From Apoda limacodes (Eukaryota > Arthropoda > Insecta > Lepidoptera > Limacodidae), in contig OX291555.1 in NCBI GenBank assembly GCA_946406115.1, positions 14,092,001 to 14,156,000 on the forward strand: a stretch of 64,000 nucleotides of DNA. The letters are read 5' to 3'. The notes below the pieces were generated by a model. That model worked only from the letters and a program-made list of their open reading frames with translations. It was not told where the DNA came from and did no database searches. Position numbers and translations under genes: made by a program. Position 1 is the first letter of the stretch. Every line of letters begins with the position of its first letter. Below are positions 39,201 through 48,200 of this stretch, in pieces.

Positions 39201-42200
39201 TATTATTCTTTCCAGGTATTTTATATTACCGCTTGTTACTATAAGGCTGGTAATTTACAACGTATGGGTTATATAGCCGAAACAAAGCCACCTTAGACCA
39301 GATACACTGTATAAAAAGAAGCAATGTTGCGGCTATAGTCTAAAATTCTACATAAAACTCCTATGAGTCAACATAAAAAAACAGTCTTGCCAACATAGAA
39401 AATAAATATTATGTACAAATATATTTCCTATATTTTTTTTGCCATTTTTACCATACTAACCCATGATTTCTTAAAGCTGAATAAGAAAGTGACAAGGGTC
39501 TAATGGGCGTACCTACCCAAAGGTGGTGGTGGCGTATATATTATTGAAGTCTGTTATAAGTTTAAGGGGTTATAGCAGCTAACAAGCATCGCCACTTATG
39601 AGGGTTCCTGATGTCCATTAGCGCTGCCACTTAATAATTTTTAATTAGTCTGTAAAGCCTACTTCAAAAATCTGCTTTGTAGAGAATTCAACGCTAGCTT
39701 TACAATGTTTTTAGTTAAAAGTGGTAGCTTTTAGCGTAACGATATTGTAAACTGACAAGTATTCAGTAGAAACAATACAAATAGTTCTAAAAATAAATAG
39801 CTTATGACTAGTTTCTATGAAGACGATTTTAGAAACACGATTTGAACAAAGAGAAATAAAAAAATGTCAAGTGGCGGCGGCGTTAGTTAGCCCCTTTTGT
39901 TAAAAACGTCCCCAAAAGCATTTCTGCTAGAAGTGGCGTTTTTAGTAGAAACGCTATCTACAACTTACAAGTATATTCTAAAATATAATATAACATTCTA
40001 AAAATAGCTAATAACTAGTTAATGGTTTGTAACATTTTTCAAATGGCTTTTGTACAAAGAGGGGCGAATAGAGGGGCTTTGTACAATTACAAAGAGGGAA
40101 TATTTTGAAAATAGATACATATAATATTATTTATTGGCATATATTTAATTAGTGGGTGCGCCTCAACAAAAAATATTACTGCTGTTAAGTCGAGAAATAT
40201 CAAAATGATTACTTCTTGTATAATTGTATATCGATCAAAAAATAATTTCAGATACCAAAGACCCGGTCTTGCAGCGAAGCAGGTGTGGAGCCACACTGGT
40301 GCACCTGTTTATCTTGGAAGAAAATAGATAAATACAATGATTTGTATTACAGAACTGCCAAAGCATTACTGGACCATATTAATATGTTAACGGAATCTTT
40401 TAGGTACCTTTACCTAATTTTATTCTTATAATATAAGTGCCGGAAAAAGTGGCCGGATCGACAGCCTTTTGCCGGGTAGCTGCCAGCTACGCTCACTTGA
40501 TCGTCTGGCATCGGCTATCGGGTTGACTTCGGTAGGACATGGAATGGTATTGGCACGTACACACGTGTCGGGGCGACATCGACAGCCAGTAAAAAAATAC
40601 TGGCCATAAAGAAAGTAACATTTTACTTTAAAAAGAATAAAGTAATAAATAAAGACTAATATGCGGGCCTTCGCCTTATCGGCTAGAGATCGGTAACGTA
40701 TGAAAGCTACATTCTGGGTGTCGCGTCAGCCCAATGTCGGGTGAATTTAGCCGTCGCAGATATTTTTATTTTACAAACAAATATTCAATTCCAAGATGAC
40801 TTTAACAATAGACGATTTAACTAAATTTTGCCAGCGGCTCCGCCCAAAATAGTTTAACGGCAAGTTTTTGATTTTTGTATAGAAAATTTTGCTATAGCTA
40901 TAGTTAGCCCACGTGAGATTAGATTACCAATTGATCCTGTAGGAACTTTTTTCGGGATGAAAAGTAGCCTATATCTTCCTTCCCTTCATCAATCTCTGTG
41001 CTAAAAAAGCAGATCAGTTGGTTGCTCAGTAGCGACGCTAAGCAATAACAAACAAAATTAAATAAAGAAAGATTAACAGACTTACAAATAAGTATATATT
41101 AGTCTGGCTTGAACAATAATAGTCACACACAGAGCTTTTTTTTTGTTTGTAATTAATAATTTTGAAATACCTTCATAAGTATAATATTTTTAGGCATAAA
41201 TGTATTGAACGGACTTTAACTTCAATAGAGTGGGTAATGAAACTAGAACACAATAAGAGATTGCTAAAATATTCAAAGTCAGAAGATGGAGATTATCAGA
41301 CGCAGGTTCGTAGAAAAACTATTTAAATGCTTCACTGGTACTAGTGATTAGAGAAACCGGTGTATAAACTAGTTTTTTTGTTAGACCGGTGAGGACTTGG
41401 ACCGATTTTATTTCCATACTACCGATTGTAATTCGTTAGGAAAATGTACCGCTTTTTCCAATCACTTCTCACTGGCCTTGTTGTTTGAAATATATTTTTC
41501 ATCACACTTACTCGTACGTAAACAGTGTCATTACATGCAGGCAAAGCGGGCGCTAAGACCTTGATAACTCCCACGGGCTTTTTCTTTGTAAATTTTACTT
41601 TTCTCAAGGCAAAGCGCGCTTTCATAGATCTCACGGGCAGTAATGACGCGCCTATTCTATGAAAAGCTCTGATCTATGGATTCTCTCAGTTGGTACTTTC
41701 TTCAACGCAAATATCAGATATAGAGGACCGTACGAGTACCTTACTGGACCTTCTGCAGACTACACGTCCGGACGGATATTCCGTCTCAGTGGATGCGCTC
41801 CTTGGCTTTTCGGACCACTGTCTCGTTCGGACACAAGTGTCATGCACACAACCGATCCATCTAGGCCAACTTATTAGCGTCGTGTGTGGCGTTATATTGT
41901 TTGTTTGAATGTTTTATTTCTAACCTGCGAGTAGCTGCCGGCGTCAAAAAACGACCGTGGTTTAATAGGTCTTGCAGAGAAGCTAAAATTCTTAAGCAAA
42001 CTGCGTATAAGGCTTGGACCACGGCTCGTAATAATAAGGATCCGAACAATTTTGAGGTAAAACGCAAATTAAATGCTGCCTCGAGATTCAGTAAGAAAGC
42101 AACTGCCAGAGCTAAATTTCAATTCATCTACAAAATACGAGGCTTGCGAGCTATCCCTCTGGGAGTCGTGCTTTTTGGTCTCTTGCTAAAGCTGCCGAAG

Positions 42201-45200
42201 GGAACTTCTGCCAGGCGTCGTTAACACCACTGCAAAAGACCGATGGTGACTTGGCCCATAGTGCAAAAGAGAAAGCCGATCAATTGGGTAGTATCTTTGC
42301 CTCCAATTCGAATATGAACGATGAAGGCACTGTACCACCTTCTATACCGTGGTGCGGTAAGAATACGCCAGAAATCTCCATAACACAACGGGAGGTCAGG
42401 CGAGCGTTGCTTTCTCTAGACGTTCATAAGTCGAGTGGGCCAGACGGTATACCAGCAGTGATGCTTAAACAATGTGCTCCTGAGTTATGTCGTGTAATTA
42501 CGTGCCTCTTCGCGCTCTTCTACCACACTAGGCAATTGCCGTATACATGGAAGACTGTGAATGTGCCTACCGGGCGCCCAAAAAGGGCAATAGATCAGAT
42601 CCATCGAATTACAGGCCTATCGCTAATACCTCTCTCCTCTCCAAGGTGATGGAGCGTGTGATCAACACACAGCTTTTAAGATACCTAGAAAAACACGACC
42701 TGGTCAGCGACCATCAATATGGCTTTCGCCACGGTCGCTCGACTGGTGACCTTCTAGTGTATCTCACACAGCGATGGGCACTAGCCATTGAGAGTCAGGG
42801 GGAGGCATTGGCATGTAGCCTAGACATAGCGAAGACGTTCGATCGGGTCTGCCACCGAGGTCTTCTATCGAAGTTGCCATCTTACGGAGTGCCCGAGGGT
42901 TTGTGCAAATGGATGACTAGATTTTTGTCCGGCAGACGCATACGAGCCGTGGTTGACGATAGTTGCTCTGATAGGATGGATATTAATGCTGGTGTCCCGC
43001 AAGGCTTTGTGCTGTCTCCCACGCTGTTTCTACTGCATAACAATGACACGTTGGACATCAACAACATACATTTCTATGCAGATGACAATACTGGAGATGC
43101 TTATTACACGGGTCGTGCAAACATCCCTCGTTCCGTTGTGTAGGAAAAGCGGAACTTACGTCTCAAATCGAGACCACTCTGTCCAAGGTCTCTGACTGGG
43201 GACGGGAAAACTTCAACCGATTCAACCCTACAAAGGGACAAGTCTGAGTGTTCACTGCTAAGAAAACCCTATATACTGTGGTCCCACAATTCCAGAGCAC
43301 TCCCCTCTCCATCTCCAAGAGCATTGTGATCCTTGTTGTTGACATCTCCAGCGATGTTCAGTTCCGACATCATCTGCAAAACAAGGAGAAGCTGGCGTCC
43401 AAAAAACTTGGTGTACTCAACAGAGCGAAGCAGTACTTCACGTCGGGGTAAAGGCTTTACAAGTCGCAAGTCCGGCTGCATATATAGTATTGCTACCATC
43501 TATGGGCGGGTGCACTCGGATACCAGCTTCGCTTTTTGACTCGGTTCAACGACGGGCTGTGAGAATTGTCGACGCTTCCAAACTCACTTGCCGTATCGAG
43601 CCCTTAAGTGACTTTGCATCCCTGTGTGTGTTCTACCGCTTGTACAATGGGATGTGTTCTGAGGAATTGTTTAAAATGATGCCCACAGCTACTTTCTACC
43701 ATCGCACTACTCGCCACCGGCAGGGAATTCATTCTCAGAGACTCTTCCTCCCGCATACGCTTGGGTTGTGGAATGAGCTCTCTGCCAAGGTTTTCTCCAA
43801 GGACTACAGTATGGGGTTCTTCAATAAATAAGTTATTAGATTTCTGAAGGGTCGGCAAAGCGCGAGTGATACCCCTGGTGTTGCAAGCGTCCATTGGCTA
43901 CGGTGACCGCTTACCATCAGGCGGACCGTAAGCTTGTTTGCCACCTTAGTGGTATAGCCAAAAAAAAAAACATTGTGTGAAACACGGGTGGTACCGAAAT
44001 TACAAACTCGAGTCATTAAAGCCCTCGGCTTCTAAATAGCCCCTCGTTATTAATGTTCTCCTTACCACCCTTATTACATAATGTAGGTAGGTAGTATTAC
44101 AAATACATTAGAAAAAAACTTCGTAAATATCCGAAATAGTCGATGATCATCGATGTTCTATAATTATCGATGTTAAAAGGGAAAACATCGATGTTGCGAT
44201 ATTTTGGGGTCAAAAAGTTTAGTCTTATATATGAATCGAATAGACTTTGCCAGCGGCTCCTTTAGCCCCAAATTCGGTTATGGGCGTGGAATCCCTAATT
44301 ATACTAATGACGTTTGTTATCGCAAAAATAATTTAAGCTCGGTTATAGTTATTCCCGCGGAGACTTTCGAATTTCGTTTTTGATCCGTCCAGTGGATAAA
44401 GCGTGATTAAGTAACAAACATCCAACATAACACATTTTACATTTATAATATTAGTAGGATGTAATCATTTTTTTGTATAACTATCAATGAAACAATGCTC
44501 AGTCATAAGTTGCTCAGAATTCCTGTGTATAGATACGTATTCATAATAGTAGTAAGAAATTTATTTTTAACTAGCTTTTGCTAGCGCCTCCGCCCGCCTG
44601 ACATTTTGTTTATCTGTGTAGGATTCCTCCAGGAATTCAGAATAAAAAAAATGGCACAGATTTGTCCTCTGTGCCTTCAACCACAGATTATATAATACTA
44701 TATGTCTAACCAGAAGTCATATAATAAATATAAATATGTATGTATTGTGTTGTTCCAAAATGCAAGTCAACAAATTTATCTGTATCGGAAAAAATATTTA
44801 TAGTAGTGTCTAAAGACGTCTCCTGGGGTAAAAATCGGATTATATTACACAAAAGTGAACGTACTGATAATGATTAAAATGCAAGGACGTTATAGAAATG
44901 GACGCGAAATGATTAAGCAACTATATGAAATCCGCTTTGAAAATGTTTAATAAAATAAATCTTTTTTGAACAATTTTTTTTTACAAAATAATTGTAATAT
45001 AATAGTTCAGAGACCCTATTGCTTGCGGTGGTACTCCAAAAAACAGTTTCGATTCTTCACATATCAAAGATGAATTAATCATATATCAAAGATTGTGCAC
45101 ATTGTACTTGCCTGGCCAGCTTTGCAGTACTTGCATCTCTGATATCCGGTTATTTGCGGCCAATGGTATTTGTCATACCGAACATCATCGCATGGTCGTT

Positions 45201-48200
45201 CAGATACCGGTTTTTTTATTTTTACTTTGTCGGGAATTACGTCTAAATTTTTCACTGAAACGTTTCGACCTCGTTTCAGTAGGCCGCTGTAGATTTCATA
45301 CCTAAAATCTCGTAGGCGATCCTGCTTTCTAGTGGTTTTGGTTATTTTATTGTGTCTCCGACGTAAAAGCCTAGCGTTGTTGATGCATATATCCAAAAGC
45401 TGCGAGAAAATATTCGTATACCACCAGTGCGATACAATGCAATCAGCATGTCTGCCAAATCGACACCTCACATGTGACGATCATAGTCTTTAACAATTTT
45501 TGGACATTTTACATCAACACGAGATTTTGCTTCTTTGCTGAATCGTTTTATATTTTTGACAGGGTATGTATTATCATAAGAACTCACTAGTGTGACCTGT
45601 TTATTATCAAACCACTTGACAATACTAAGTTTATTTTTATTACAAACAACCTTCTGTCAAGGCACCTCTTCCCTTCTTTTTCAAAGCCTTTTCAGTTAGT
45701 AGTTCAGTAGCAGCATCTTTGAGTCTATTTTGTCTTATTTTTTGTTAAAATAATATACCATAATTTTCGTTCAACATATGTACCAGCTCCAAGGAAGTAA
45801 AACAATTGTCAAAATATACCGCACTTGCTTTATTTTTAATAATCTTAGATAAAGCTAAAACTATTTTACTTCCAACACCCATAGTCTGTTCCTCTTCAGT
45901 AAATGTAATTCCTCTAAAAGTGTCATCTCCCGCGTATAGCAAGAAGTCATAAATGATGCCAGATGGTCGGCTCTGACTAAGTTCTTGAAACCCCATTTAC
46001 AAGGCTTATTTGGGTTATATTGACGACGACTTCCTGCTTTCTTCCCTTTGTACGTTATAAACATTTCGTTGATACTAAAAGCATTCTCTTCTTCTACGGA
46101 TAAACACTGTGTTCAAATGCGATCAATTACAGGACGTAGTTTATAATATGTATCTGATATATCGGCTTCAGAATTATTGGTTAAATGTAAAAATCGCCTG
46201 ATTTGTTTAAATCTTTTTAGGGACATTACATCTGCTACCTTTGCATAACGAAAGGACTTTTGCCAGTAATCTTTGTATGATGGCAAAACTATAATACCCA
46301 TGATGACATTTATTGCCAAAAAGTCTAGTATTTCTTCCCTTGAAACTGTTATGGATCTTCTTGTTGTTTGTACGCTATATAAATTTGTGTGAGTGGTAAT
46401 AATATCAAATAAGTCTTCAGTAAAAAATCTATAAAAATAATCTAAAGGTGACCAATCAGATAGTACTTTTTCCAAAAATGTAGGTACTGCTATTTCAGCC
46501 TTGTGTTGAAATTGTGCTTTTTGCCAACGAAAAGATAAATTAATTCTTCTGCTACACTGTCTTTTTATTTTTCGAGCAACGATGGCAGGAGCTTTGCGTT
46601 TCATTTTTTGAGCGAGCGTCAAAGGTGTGACAGGCGAGTTTGCAAGTGGTTGATTTGAAGGCAGAGATGGCAAAGATGAAATTGAGGGTAGAGCGTCATA
46701 ATTACTTTCTGATAGATTAGGAAATACCTGAGTAAGAATAGGTATAAGAGGCACTTCGGTTGTATCGGCATAAATATCATCACGCAAAGACTAATAGAAG
46801 CGGAGCACCAATGAGGAATGTTTCAAAATCGAGTTTTTTTTTCCACTGCGTGCGCTGCGTAAACGGTTAGAGTTACACAAAAATCATATGTGACAGAATT
46901 GTTCCCCTTTAAAATTTCTAAAGAAAAGTCCGCCACAGCATATGTCTATCTTTTATGGTTGGCTTACAATAACCTTTTTTATGGTAACCAAAATAATGCA
47001 TTATTTGCGAATGTGTTTTTCTAAACATGATATTAACCCTTATCCTTATAAATACGTTATTCAGTACAAGTATTTAATTTAAAACGAAATTGCCATTTAC
47101 ATCATTCGATTTCAATGAATATCTTAGTAGATATCGCAGTTTTAAAATAAAATCGCAGCAAAATAATAAAAAAGTACTGCGCCCGCATTTATGAGGTCCA
47201 AGGCCGGCGGGCAGTCATGAGGGGGAAGGGTGGCACGCATTATTTAAAAAATATTTTCCCCTTCTACGTAAACAAAGTCGCGGGTTAAAGTTAGCGTTAC
47301 TCGAAAGTAACTATGACTGACTGATCTATCAACGCACAGCTCCAACCACTGGACGGATCGAGCTGAAATTTAGCACACATATAGCTATTATGATGTAGGT
47401 GTGTGCTAAGAAAGGATTTTCCAAAACTCACCCCCTAAACTGGAGTTCAAAGTTTGTATGAAGCACCAAGATCGCGAGGTTAATACATTAGCTAATTAAT
47501 TTATAATAGTTAATTATTTATTATTTTTGAAAAAGAGAGAGAGAGAGACAGAGGGAAAGAGGAAGAGAGAACGTCGTCTGATTAGGTATTTTTCTATAAT
47601 TGAGGGGTTGCCGTAAGAGTCTTACACCGATAACCAAATTTAGGGTGGGCGAAGTGGCTGGCAAAACCTAGTGTGTATTATAAATGGAATACAACTTTGT
47701 GGTTTGCCCTAATTCCTGCAGCTCATGATTAAGGTTTCCGTTAGAAAGCTAAAACTAATCGGGCTATTAAATAAAAATCCACTGCGATTAAATTAGCCGT
47801 TAGTTTACTTAAAAAAACTACTTATAATTATTGTTTTATTCAAATTCTAATTTTAATAGTACTACTGTAAGTTCATGTGACTATAAAAACAATAATATAC
47901 CAAGCGCTTATGCGTATAGTTTTTTACGATTTAGAATTAATAGCAAAGTTTGACACTCACGAATATAGGTAAATGTAGAGTTGGTACAGACTATTTGTTA
48001 AGTTTTTTTTGTTTTTACATTATAACAATCCGCCTTGTAATGTATGCTGCATACAGTGCTATGTTTTGTGGGAAACCACGACTCCTCTCTGCGCACGGCT
48101 AATACCCATTTTCTTTTTCTATCCGGACTACAGATCGGACAAACAGATCATGATTTGCTGTTTATATAAATACACACGCTAATAAAATTGAAATAAGAAA

